Shown here in pieces: positions 1-5,545 of a DNA stretch of 5,545 nt (within the stretch, counting starts at the first letter, position 1; every line of letters starts with the position of its first letter). The position numbers were made by a program, and so were the translations under genes. Source of the stretch: Novosphingobium sp. (lineage in GTDB: Bacteria; Pseudomonadota; Alphaproteobacteria; Sphingomonadales; Sphingomonadaceae). The stretch lies in the NCBI GenBank assembly GCA_030830245.1, contig JAURNJ010000322.1, forward strand, positions 1 through 5,545. The letters are read 5' to 3'. Below the pieces are notes generated by a model. It worked only from the letters and a program-made list of their open reading frames with translations. It made no database searches and was not told the origin of the DNA.

Positions 1-426
1 GATCTTCATGCCGAAGAACTTGGTGGTGAGAAACATGCCGGCCTCACCATACCATGACGGCGCGCCGTAATGCACCGGGTCCGACGTGAAAGCGCCCGAG
101 CCATGCTTGTCCATGCCAACCGCGACGCCAATGTCGTACTTGCCCGAACGGATCCCGTCGGCAGTCAGTTCCAGCGCGGTCGCCGCCGTGGCGCAACCGT
201 TGTAGACATCCATGAACGGAATGCCGGTGCGCCCAAGCCTTCCGAGCACGGCATCGGGATTGTCGACCTCGAAACTGCCGCCGAAGGCAAATTGCACATC
301 GCTCCATTCGACCCCGGCATCGGCCAGTGCCGAACGCACTGCTTCCGCCCCCATGTCGATTGCCGATTTCGCACCGAACCGGCCAAACGGATGGATGCCG
401 ACGCCAAGGACTACAACTTCGCGCAT
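1..426 (-). CDS. Thiolase-superfamily (SCP-x/lipid-transfer-like) protein, N-terminal part
   Basis: The 5' end of a thiolase-family gene; the first 142 codons are present and the frame is open through the left edge. Thiolases of this size (about 390-400 residues in the family) cleave or form carbon-carbon bonds of acyl-CoA thioesters, usually in beta-oxidation or side-chain degradation in the cytosol. Visible features are the opening MREVVVLGVGIHPFG strand-turn, a GGSFEVDNPDAVLGRLG stretch, and VYNGCATAATALE around residues 74-86, where Cys78 sits at the position of the thiolase acyl-accepting cysteine. GMDKHGSGAF (104-113) follows. The start is ATG at 424-426, with a strong ribosome site (GGAGGGGAG on the minus strand, 432-440) five bases upstream. 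It lies 14 bases behind a DUF35 gene, the usual arrangement for SCP-x-like thiolases and Ltp2-like aldolases. The substrate cannot be read from this fragment: the C-terminal His and Cys motifs are outside the window. Confidence 0.85.
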   Translation of the reverse strand, partial: MREVVVLGVGIHPFGRFGAKSAIDMGAEAVRSALADAGVEWSDVQFAFGGSFEVDNPDAVLGRLGRTGIPFMDVYNGCATAATALELTADGIRSGKYDIGVAVGMDKHGSGAFTSDPVHYGAPSWYGEAGMFLTTKFFGMKI

Positions 427-440
427 TGGAGCTCCCCTCC

Positions 441-908
441 TCAGACCGGCTTGAAAGCAAAGGTGACGACATCCTTGTCGTCATCCGAACGGAAAGGGAC
501 GATCGCCATCTCGACCCGGTCGCCGATGTGGACCTTTTCGGGATCGCTTTCCGTCAGCCACCCCTCGACCATGACCACGCCTTCCAGGTCGATCAGGCCG
601 ACGCCCTTGGGCTGGAAGGTATCGCGCGTCTCTCCCCCGGCATAGGGCGGCGGCGGCAGGAACTCCTGCGAGGTCCAGCTGTAGATCGTGCCGGTCGTCG
701 GCAGCAGCTCGCGCGAAACGGCTGTGCTGCCGCATCGCCCGCAGCTGGGCTGCTCGGGGAAGAAGACTGCGGCGCAATCAGAACACTTGCAGCCGATCAG
801 CTGCGGCTTGTCCGAAGGCCAGGTGAACACGTCTTCGGCAAAGGGAACAACGAGCGGCAAGGCGCAAAAATCCTCTCGGACGGGGCTGGTTATTACTCGC
901 CGATCCAT
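441..908 (-). CDS. DUF35 zinc-ribbon/OB-fold protein, thiolase partner
   Basis: A 155-residue protein with the two-part DUF35 layout. An N-terminal rubredoxin-like zinc ribbon has two CxxC pairs (Cys42, Cys45, Cys56 and Cys59 counted from this start), within CSDCAAVFFPEQPSCGRC. A C-terminal OB-fold follows, with TGTIYSWTSQEFLPPPPYAGG and GVGLIDLEGVVMVEGWL. Family members bind thiolase-superfamily enzymes and hydratases acting on acyl-CoA, stabilising them or delivering substrate. The thiolase-like gene starts 14 bases after this stop, so the two are very probably co-transcribed and form a complex. The start is uncertain. ATG at 906-908 is preferred, but an in-frame TTG two codons upstream (912-914) is possible, and neither has a clear Shine-Dalgarno sequence. 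Repeated ATGCACA motifs immediately upstream, one of them overlapping the start codon, may control the pair. Confidence 0.85.
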   Translation of the reverse strand: MDRRVITSPVREDFCALPLVVPFAEDVFTWPSDKPQLIGCKCSDCAAVFFPEQPSCGRCGSTAVSRELLPTTGTIYSWTSQEFLPPPPYAGGETRDTFQPKGVGLIDLEGVVMVEGWLTESDPEKVHIGDRVEMAIVPFRSDDDKDVVTFAFKPV

Positions 909-937
909 GCACAATTAATGCACATCACGCAATGCAT
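906..937. promoter_or_regulatory. Repeated ATGCACA/ATGCA motifs at the DUF35 start, candidate operator
   Basis: ATGCACA occurs at 907-913 and again at 918-924, an 11-base period close to one helical turn, and ATGCA recurs at 932-936. TGCA is self-complementary, so the copies can also be read as inverted half-sites. The region is AT-rich compared with its surroundings and covers where the promoter of the minus-strand DUF35-thiolase unit should be. A binding site for a regulator of acyl-CoA catabolism is plausible, but this is inference. No known consensus was recognised. Confidence 0.3.
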
Positions 938-939
938 TT

Positions 940-965
940 TGCCGCGAAAAGCCTCCGCGGAGCGG
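940..965 (-). terminator. Weak terminator candidate after eno
   Basis: On the minus strand, starting about nine bases after the eno stop, the palindrome CTCCGCGGAG (953-962) is followed by GCTTTT. An alternative fold pairs CCGCG with CGCGG around the T run. Stems are short and the T run is only four bases, so this is a weak intrinsic terminator at best. Its position between eno and an apparently unrelated unit supports the reading. Confidence 0.3.
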
Positions 966-973
966 GAATTCGC

Positions 974-2341
<1,368 letters not shown>

Positions 2342-2351
2342 TCAGGATGTG

Positions 2352-2380
2352 TTACAATCCAACAACGCTGCTCCTATATG
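2352..2380 (+). promoter_or_regulatory. Candidate promoter of the membrane-protein cluster
   Basis: TTACAA (2352-2357), a 17-base spacer and TATATG (2375-2380) form a moderate sigma-70-like pair, placing transcription start near 2387 and a leader of about 25 bases before the ATG at 2413. The match is partial (three and four of six). No GGAAC...GTT motif of the alphaproteobacterial EcfG stress sigma factor was found in this gap. Confidence 0.3.
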
Positions 2381-2412
2381 TCGCGCTCGGGGGCTAGATC
2401 GAGGAACTTACC

Positions 2413-2934
2413 ATGGCCGATACCACTTTCACTCCCAACGATGACCTGACGCCTGATCCGACTGCGAAGACGGCGGCCAAGGGCCACTTCGCCAAGGCTG
2501 TCGAGGAAGCCAAGGCTGGCGCGCAGGCGCTCGGCAAGGAAGCGCAGGAACGCGCCAGTGAAGTGCGCGACAAGCTCGCCCAGCAAAAGGACGATCTTTC
2601 CGCGAAGAGTCGTGAAAAGAGCAGCGAAGCCAAGGACATTGCCTACGAATACGCTGCGCAGGGCAAGGCCAAGGCGACCGAAGGCATGCAGAAATTCGGC
2701 AAGCTGGTCGAAGACAATGCCGCGATGATCGACGAGAAGCTCGGCGTCCAATACGGCAACTATGCCCGCAGCGCAGCAGCCACGATCAATGACACGGCGA
2801 GCAAAATCGACGAGAAATCGCTCGAGGACATGGGCGAGGACGTGAAGACCTTCGTACGTGAAAAGCCCGCGCTTGCGGTGGGTATCGCAGCCGGAGTGGG
2901 CTTCATGCTCGCACGTCTGTTCCGCCGCCGCTGA
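2413..2934 (+). CDS. DUF883/ElaB-YqjD-like membrane-anchored amphipathic protein
   Basis: A 173-residue, highly charged, Ala/Lys/Glu-rich protein. After a short Asp/Pro-rich N-terminus, residues 20-100 look like continuous amphipathic helix with LEA-like spacing of Ala, Lys and Glu (for example AKAVEEAKAGAQALGKEAQE, and AKDIAYEYAAQGKAKATEG near 73-91). Residues 147-173 read FVREKPALAVGIAAGVGFML and then end in RRR, the typical C-terminal glycine-containing anchor and basic tail of DUF883 proteins. E. coli members ElaB and YqjD are inner-membrane anchored and associate with ribosomes in stationary phase; that role is not shown for this protein. The ATG at 2413 has GAGGAA (2401-2406) six bases upstream. 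It is the first gene of an apparent four-gene operon. The family call rests mainly on the C-terminus, since the long helical part is low in complexity. Confidence 0.75.
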   Translation: MADTTFTPNDDLTPDPTAKTAAKGHFAKAVEEAKAGAQALGKEAQERASEVRDKLAQQKDDLSAKSREKSSEAKDIAYEYAAQGKAKATEGMQKFGKLVEDNAAMIDEKLGVQYGNYARSAAATINDTASKIDEKSLEDMGEDVKTFVREKPALAVGIAAGVGFMLARLFRRR

Positions 2935-2958
2935 CCGGTTCGAGCGCTTGTCCGTCAC

Positions 2959-2971
2959 GGGAGACACGGTG
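2959..2971 (+). promoter_or_regulatory. Ribosome site deciding a GTG start
   Basis: GGGAG (2959-2963) lies five bases before GTG at 2969-2971. The frame is open further upstream into the preceding gene, with an in-frame TTG at 2948 and an ATG at 2858. Only the GTG has a properly spaced Shine-Dalgarno sequence, and it avoids overlap with the preceding stop at 2932-2934. Confidence 0.6.
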
Positions 2972-3373
2972 GATTCGCTAGCAAGTCCCGGACCGCCGGA
3001 CGTGGACGACGAAGACCTGCGCGAGGACCCAAGCCTCGCGCAGGACATGAAGACGCTGGCAAGCGAGGTCCGCGCATTTGCCGAGGCCGAACTGGCCTAC
3101 CAGAAGGCCCGCGCCGCCTATGCTGGCAGTGTGGCCGGAGCGATCGCCGCCCTCGGGATTGTTGCCGCCGTTCTGCTGTTTTTCGCGGCAATGGCCGCGA
3201 TCTTCGGCACGGTGATCGCGCTTGCGTCGGTTCTTGGCGCCTGGGGCGCAATGGCGGCGGTTTCGCTAGCGCTGCTGGCGTTTGCCGCCTTGTGCGCTTT
3301 GCTGGCGCTGATGCGGTTCAGGCGGATGAAAGCCGTGCTAGGCCAAGGCGATGGCAATGACACGCGCGGCTGA
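2969..3373 (+). CDS. Holin-superfamily (DUF1469-like) two-helix membrane protein
   Basis: A 134-residue protein starting with GTG. An acidic N-terminus (residues 8-26, with DVDDEDLRED) leads into a charged helix (KTLASEVRAFAEAELAYQKA). Two long hydrophobic segments follow at about 54-83 and 88-115, separated by a short Gly-containing turn, and then a basic cap (RFRRMK, 116-121). This is the layout of the so-called phage holin superfamily 6/DUF1469 proteins. In proteobacterial chromosomes these commonly sit beside DUF883 genes and are not part of a prophage; nothing phage-like is seen here. The start is 34 bases after the DUF883 gene, and the 3' end overlaps the next gene by 23 bases, supporting one operon with translational coupling. 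The function is unknown; an envelope or stress-related role is inferred only from context. The family assignment rests on architecture and neighbours. Confidence 0.7.
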   Translation: MDSLASPGPPDVDDEDLREDPSLAQDMKTLASEVRAFAEAELAYQKARAAYAGSVAGAIAALGIVAAVLLFFAAMAAIFGTVIALASVLGAWGAMAAVSLALLAFAALCALLALMRFRRMKAVLGQGDGNDTRG

Positions 3374-3692
3374 ACAACTGGTGCTGGCCGAGCGCGCCAG
3401 CCGCGACGCGGCCAAGGCGCGCCTCGACTCCCAGATTGCCCGGATTCGCGGCGATATCGAAGAGCGCGGGATTGGCGGCAGGATTGCCGACGAGGCAAGC
3501 GCCAAGGCTTTTGCCGCTCTCGACGAGGCAGCCGAGATAGCCGGGCAGAGCAAAGGCGTCATCGGCGGCACCCTGGCGCTTCTGGCGCTGTGGTTTTTTC
3601 GCAGGCCCATCATTTCCGCCTTCGCGTCGCTGTTCGGCGCGGATGACGGAAGCGACGACAGCAAGGGAAACAACGACAATGGATTCGGGTGA
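3351..3692 (+). CDS. Small single-helix membrane protein of unknown function
   Basis: A 113-residue protein not firmly recognised. Residues 1-65 are charged and Ala-rich and probably helical (AAEQLVLAERASRDAAKARL, then DSQIARIRGDIEERG). One hydrophobic segment at about 69-83 (GVIGGTLALLALWFF) is followed by RRP, another hydrophobic stretch, and a disordered acidic/Asn-rich tail (GADDGSDDSKGNNDNGFG). The layout, a soluble helix with an R-x-I-R-like segment then one membrane helix, resembles DUF3618 proteins often found in DUF883/holin-like clusters, but this is a guess. ATG at 3351 overlaps the preceding gene by 23 bases. A second in-frame ATG at 3357 has AAGG (3345-3348) at better spacing and may be the true start. 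The reading frame is supported by its tight packing between neighbours and its protein-like composition. Confidence 0.75.
   Translation: MAMTRAAEQLVLAERASRDAAKARLDSQIARIRGDIEERGIGGRIADEASAKAFAALDEAAEIAGQSKGVIGGTLALLALWFFRRPIISAFASLFGADDGSDDSKGNNDNGFG
3663..3681 (+). promoter_or_regulatory. Ribosome site deciding the start at 3679
   Basis: AAGGGA (3663-3668) is ten bases before ATG at 3679. An in-frame ATG at 3643 would lengthen the protein by 12 Thr-rich residues and extend the overlap with the upstream gene to 50 bases, without a comparable ribosome site. Confidence 0.5.
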
Positions 3693-4167
3693 CACAAGCG
3701 ATCAGGCAACGGCCCAGACCAACGTGGTCGTGCTGCCCAACAAGGGAGAGGAACTGCCGGTACACCGCAAGGCGGCAGAATTCGTGCGCGAGCATCCGGT
3801 AGCGACGGTCGCCGGCGGCCTGGCACTCGGCGCCATTGCTGCTGCTCTCATTCCGCGCGGCAACCGCGCTTTCGTTGCCCGGAAAAGCTCGTTGATGGCC
3901 GAGGCGATCGCCGCGGCAAGCGCAGCGGTCGCCCAGCAAGCGCTGGGCTCGCTCGATACGGCATCGTCCGGGGTGAAGCGCGGTGCCCATTCGCTGGCCT
4001 CACTGGCCGAACATGCGGGCGAAGTGGTCGCCGACAGGGCGAGCGGAGCCGCCCATGCTGCCTACGAACGGGCGCAGGCCCTGCTAGGGCGCAAGACCTT
4101 GCCGCCGACGCTCGGCGAACGGATCGCGGCTCGTGCCGGCGAGATTGCCGGTCGGTTGCGGAAATAA
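3679..4167 (+). CDS. Alanine-rich single-helix protein with a DUF883-like FVREHP segment
   Basis: A 162-residue protein of unknown function. After a polar N-terminus (residues 1-30) it has AAEFVREHPVATVAGG followed by LALGAIAAALIP, a single glycine-rich membrane segment at about 40-59 capped by basic residues (PRGNR). The remaining 100 residues are Ala-rich and probably amphipathic helix (AEAIAAASAAVAQQALGSLD), ending in a basic tail (GRLRK). The segment around FVREHP closely resembles the anchor of the DUF883-like protein encoded at the start of the cluster (FVREKP), but here it lies near the N-terminus, so the helical part follows the membrane segment instead of preceding it. The gene overlaps its upstream neighbour by 14 bases and is the last of the apparent four-gene operon. 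No catalytic motif is visible. The gene call is firm; the role is unknown. Confidence 0.75.
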   Translation: MDSGDTSDQATAQTNVVVLPNKGEELPVHRKAAEFVREHPVATVAGGLALGAIAAALIPRGNRAFVARKSSLMAEAIAAASAAVAQQALGSLDTASSGVKRGAHSLASLAEHAGEVVADRASGAAHAAYERAQALLGRKTLPPTLGERIAARAGEIAGRLRK

Positions 4168-4177
4168 CGGGAACCGC

Positions 4178-4207
4178 TTGCACTTCGCAGGTGCAGCACG
4201 TTAAGAT
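4178..4207 (+). promoter_or_regulatory. Candidate promoter with hairpin upstream of the DUF4170 gene
   Basis: TTGCAC (4178-4183), an 18-base spacer and TAAGAT (4202-4207) form a possible promoter about 30 bases before the ATG at 4239. The same bases hold a short inverted repeat, TGCAC (4179-4183) with GTGCA (4191-4195) around a seven-base loop, about 11 bases after the stop of the membrane cluster. There is no T run, so a terminator reading is weak. Confidence 0.3.
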
Positions 4208-4238
4208 ACTCGATCAGACAATCGCGGGACTTGCCGTA

Positions 4239-4460
4239 ATGCCAAAGCTTCATCTCGTCATGGGTGGCAGGGTTTCCGACCCTCAGACGCTTGATTTCAT
4301 CGACCTGGAAAAGCTCGATCTGGTGGGCGTCTACGCCAGCTATGACGAGGCTGAGGAAGTCTGGCGTTCGCGGGCGCACAAGACCGTGGACGATGCCCAG
4401 ATGAAATATGTCATCGTCCATCTGCACCGGCTGCTGGAGCCGCACCTGCCGGAGGAGTGA
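4239..4460 (+). CDS. DUF4170-like small conserved protein
   Basis: A 73-residue soluble protein opening MPKLHLVMGGRVSDPQTLDF and ending in MKYVIVHLHRLLEPHLPEE. The pattern of a beta strand with KLHLV and a GG turn, a central LVGVYASYDEAEEVWRSRA segment (around 35-53), and a C-terminal VIVHLHRLLEP strand-helix matches my recollection of the DUF4170 family, small proteins common in alphaproteobacteria with no established function. The compact alternating strand/helix content suggests a ferredoxin-like or similar alpha/beta fold, but that is inference. ATG at 4239 is chosen because family members begin MxKLHLV. An upstream in-frame GTG at 4191 gives a longer version that would place the candidate promoter inside the gene. 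The ribosome site is poor (GGGA at 4226-4229). It converges with greA, with 27 bases between stops, and is probably transcribed on its own. Confidence 0.8.
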   Translation: MPKLHLVMGGRVSDPQTLDFIDLEKLDLVGVYASYDEAEEVWRSRAHKTVDDAQMKYVIVHLHRLLEPHLPEE

Positions 4461-4464
4461 CGCC

Positions 4465-4487
4465 CCGGCATCCGGCACTGGCGCCAG
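4465..4487. terminator. Possible bidirectional terminator between convergent genes
   Basis: The 27-base gap between the convergent stops contains CCGGCATCCGG (4465-4475), able to form a small hairpin, and a perfect ten-base palindrome CTGGCGCCAG (4478-4487) abutting the greA stop. Neither has a T run, so the call rests on position and symmetry only. Confidence 0.25.
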
Positions 4488-4964
4488 TCAGATGAATTCG
4501 ATCTTCTGGACCAGGTAGAACTTGTCGCCGGCCGGAACGGTCACTTCGATCTCGTCATCAACCTTGCGCGTGATGAGCGCCTTGCCCAGCGGCGAATTGT
4601 AGCTGATCCGGCCCTTCTTGGCGTCCGCCTCGTGAGGACCGACGATCTGGTATTTGACCGGCTTGTCGTCTTCGTCGAGCAGGGTCACGGTCGCGCCGAA
4701 AATGATCTTGTCGCCCGAAAGCGTTGCCGGATCGATGATCTGGGCGCGACTCATCTTGTCCTCAAGGTCCGCAATGGTCGCCTCGACCTGACCCTGCCGC
4801 TCCTTCGCCGCGTGATATTCGGCATTTTCGGAAAGATCGCCATGCGCGCGCGCTTCCTCGATCGCCTCGACGATGCGGGGGCGCTCCTCACGCAACGCCT
4901 TCAATTCGGCGGTCAGCTTTTCATAGCCTTCCGCCAGCATCGGCAGCTTCTCGACACTTGCCAT
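4488..4964 (-). CDS. greA: Transcription elongation factor GreA
   Basis: A complete 158-residue GreA, the family's standard length. GreA enters the RNA polymerase secondary channel and stimulates cleavage of backtracked transcripts, restoring elongation and improving fidelity. The N-terminal half (about 10-75) is the antiparallel coiled coil with the acidic tip [17 protein letters not shown], where Asp43 and Glu46 are the magnesium-positioning residues equivalent to E. coli Asp41 and Glu44. The C-terminal half is the FKBP-like polymerase-binding domain, with [12 protein letters not shown] (89-100), the second signature [13 protein letters not shown] (119-131) and the ending [13 protein letters not shown] at 4962-4964 is chosen: it gives the normal N-terminus and has GGGAAG (minus strand, 4971-4976) six bases upstream. 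An in-frame 20-residue extension is not GreA-like. It lies downstream of carB on the same strand, 105 bases away. Confidence 0.98.
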   Translation of the reverse strand: MASVEKLPMLAEGYEKLTAELKALREERPRIVEAIEEARAHGDLSENAEYHAAKERQGQVEATIADLEDKMSRAQIIDPATLSGDKIIFGATVTLLDEDDKPVKYQIVGPHEADAKKGRISYNSPLGKALITRKVDDEIEVTVPAGDKFYLVQKIEFI

Positions 4965-5000
4965 TAACGTCTTCCCGTTGCGGCCCGGACCCGCTTCGCG

Positions 5001-5029
5001 ACTAGAATGCTGCCCCCTTGCCAAGGCAA
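5001..5029 (-). promoter_or_regulatory. Candidate greA promoter
   Basis: On the minus strand TTGCCT (5024-5029), a 17-base spacer and TCTAGT (5001-5006) each match four of six consensus bases and would start transcription about 30 bases before the greA ATG. The -35 element lies inside the inverted repeat at 5014-5033. Confidence 0.4.
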
Positions 5030-5033
5030 GGAG
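5014..5033 (-). repeat. Inverted repeat in the carB-greA gap
   Basis: CCTTGCC (5016-5022) and GGCAAGG (5025-5031) form a perfect seven-base stem with a two-base centre. In minus-strand RNA a G-U pair and a further G-C pair extend it to nine. It lies 37 bases after the carB stop. It could be a carB transcript 3' hairpin, a GreA-leader structure or a protein-binding palindrome; the absence of a following T run argues against a classical intrinsic terminator. Confidence 0.5.
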
Positions 5034-5052
5034 TCGATCCGTTCGCGTGAGT

Positions 5053-5073
5053 GGGGGGGGCAGATCAGATCAG
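5053..5073. repeat. G8 homopolymer and AGATC tandem at the carB end
   Basis: Eight consecutive G (5053-5060) are followed by CAGATCAGATCAG (5061-5073), a short tandem of a five-base unit that runs across the carB stop codon (5070-5072). Both are simple sequence and prone to slippage. The G run lies in the intergenic gap, and the tandem could alter the CarB C-terminus. Confidence 0.7.
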
Positions 5074-5545
5074 CTATAATAATCTTGCAGCGAGCGAACT
5101 TCAAGCTTTGCGCCGCGCATCGCCGCTATTGCCTGCGCAACCGCCCTGCTCGCCGCCGCCGTGGTGAAGTACGGAACCTTGGCATTTAGCGCCGATGAGC
5201 GGATCGACTGCGAGTCCTTCAGGCTCTGCCAACCCTCTGTCGTGTTGAAGATCAGCGCGATTTCGCCGTCGATGATCCGGTCGACAATGTGCGGGCGGCC
5301 TTCGGCGACCTTGTTGACCAGTTCGACCGGCAGGCCTGCATCGGCAAGGTACTTCTGCGTGCCGCCGGTAGCGACAATGCGGAAGCCGAGATCGACGAGA
5401 TCGCGCACCGCGGGCAGAATCTGTGCCTTGTCGCTGTCCTTTACCGAGACGAAAGCTGTTCCACCTTGCGGAACCTTGGTTCCCGCACCCAGCTGCGACT
5501 TGGCAAATGCCGTGGCAAAATCGCGATCGATGCCCATGACTTCGC
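5070..5545 (-). CDS. carB: Carbamoyl-phosphate synthase large subunit, C-terminal part
   Basis: The 3' end of carB; about 157 of roughly 1,070-1,100 codons are present, and the frame is open through the right edge. The fragment reads [19 protein letters not shown], the end of the second ATP-grasp half in CarB proteins, followed by the MGS-like allosteric domain. Conserved stretches of that domain are [40 protein letters not shown] and IRSSAL, matching the E. coli regulatory domain that binds UMP/IMP phosphate and ornithine. CarB makes carbamoyl phosphate from bicarbonate, ATP and glutamine-derived ammonia (with CarA) for pyrimidine and arginine synthesis in the cytosol. The phosphate-site motifs (GGT, NKV and NTT) look intact, so nucleotide control is probably retained. 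The protein ends LQDYYS with TGA at 5070-5072. greA follows on the same strand after 105 bases; carA would be expected upstream, outside the window. Confidence 0.97.
   Translation of the reverse strand, partial: EVMGIDRDFATAFAKSQLGAGTKVPQGGTAFVSVKDSDKAQILPAVRDLVDLGFRIVATGGTQKYLADAGLPVELVNKVAEGRPHIVDRIIDGEIALIFNTTEGWQSLKDSQSIRSSALNAKVPYFTTAAASRAVAQAIAAMRGAKLEVRSLQDYYS

Noticed and set aside
2969..3373. Prophage remnant, suggested by the holin-like protein
   Set aside because: No endolysin, integrase, structural or att-like sequence is nearby. This holin superfamily is widespread as an ordinary chromosomal membrane protein next to DUF883 genes.
4170..4202. EcfG-type stress promoter (GGAAC at 4170-4174, CGTT at 4199-4202)
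   Set aside because: Both half-motifs are present, but the spacing is 24 bases, whereas functional sites have about 16-17.
4191..4238. GTG start for the DUF4170-like gene at 4191
   Set aside because: It would add 16 residues not expected in the family and overlaps the candidate promoter and hairpin. MPKLHLV at 4239 is the usual N-terminus.

Overview
The window looks like chromosomal DNA of a high-GC alphaproteobacterium, most likely a sphingomonad (Sphingomonadales, for example an Erythrobacter- or Novosphingobium-like genus). This is inferred from the GC-rich, GC3-biased coding sequence, the adjacency of carB and greA, a DUF4170-type small protein, and a DUF883/holin-like membrane gene cluster. 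No phylogenetic test was possible. Coding density is high. I see no RNA gene, transposon, CRISPR array or other mobile element.

Left part (1-2260, all minus strand): in transcription order there is a complete enolase gene (eno), then a two-gene unit. That unit encodes a zinc-ribbon/OB-fold DUF35 protein followed after 14 bases by the N-terminal third of a thiolase/SCP-x-like protein that runs off the left edge. DUF35 proteins are known partners of thiolase-superfamily enzymes, so the pair probably acts as one acyl-CoA-handling complex. The 65-base gap between eno and the DUF35 gene holds a weak terminator candidate and repeated ATGCACA/ATGCA motifs that could be an operator.

Middle part (2413-4167, plus strand): four small, alanine-rich, membrane-associated proteins are packed as an apparent operon diverging from eno. 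They are a DUF883/ElaB-YqjD-like amphipathic protein with a C-terminal anchor, a two-helix holin-superfamily (DUF1469-like) protein with a GTG start, a single-helix protein whose gene overlaps its upstream neighbour by 23 bases, and a second single-helix protein overlapping by 14 bases. The first and last share an FVRE(K/H)P motif just before their membrane segment. The operon architecture suggests a coordinated envelope-associated module of unknown role; it is the least understood part of the window.

Right part (4239-5545): a 73-residue DUF4170-like protein (plus strand) converges on greA (minus strand) with 27 bases between their stops. Upstream of greA lies the 3' end of carB (minus strand), covering the allosteric MGS-like domain of the carbamoyl-phosphate synthase large subunit. 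The 105-base carB-greA gap holds a strong inverted repeat overlapping a candidate greA promoter and a run of eight G. Enolase, GreA and CarB are housekeeping functions (glycolysis, transcript cleavage, pyrimidine/arginine precursor synthesis).
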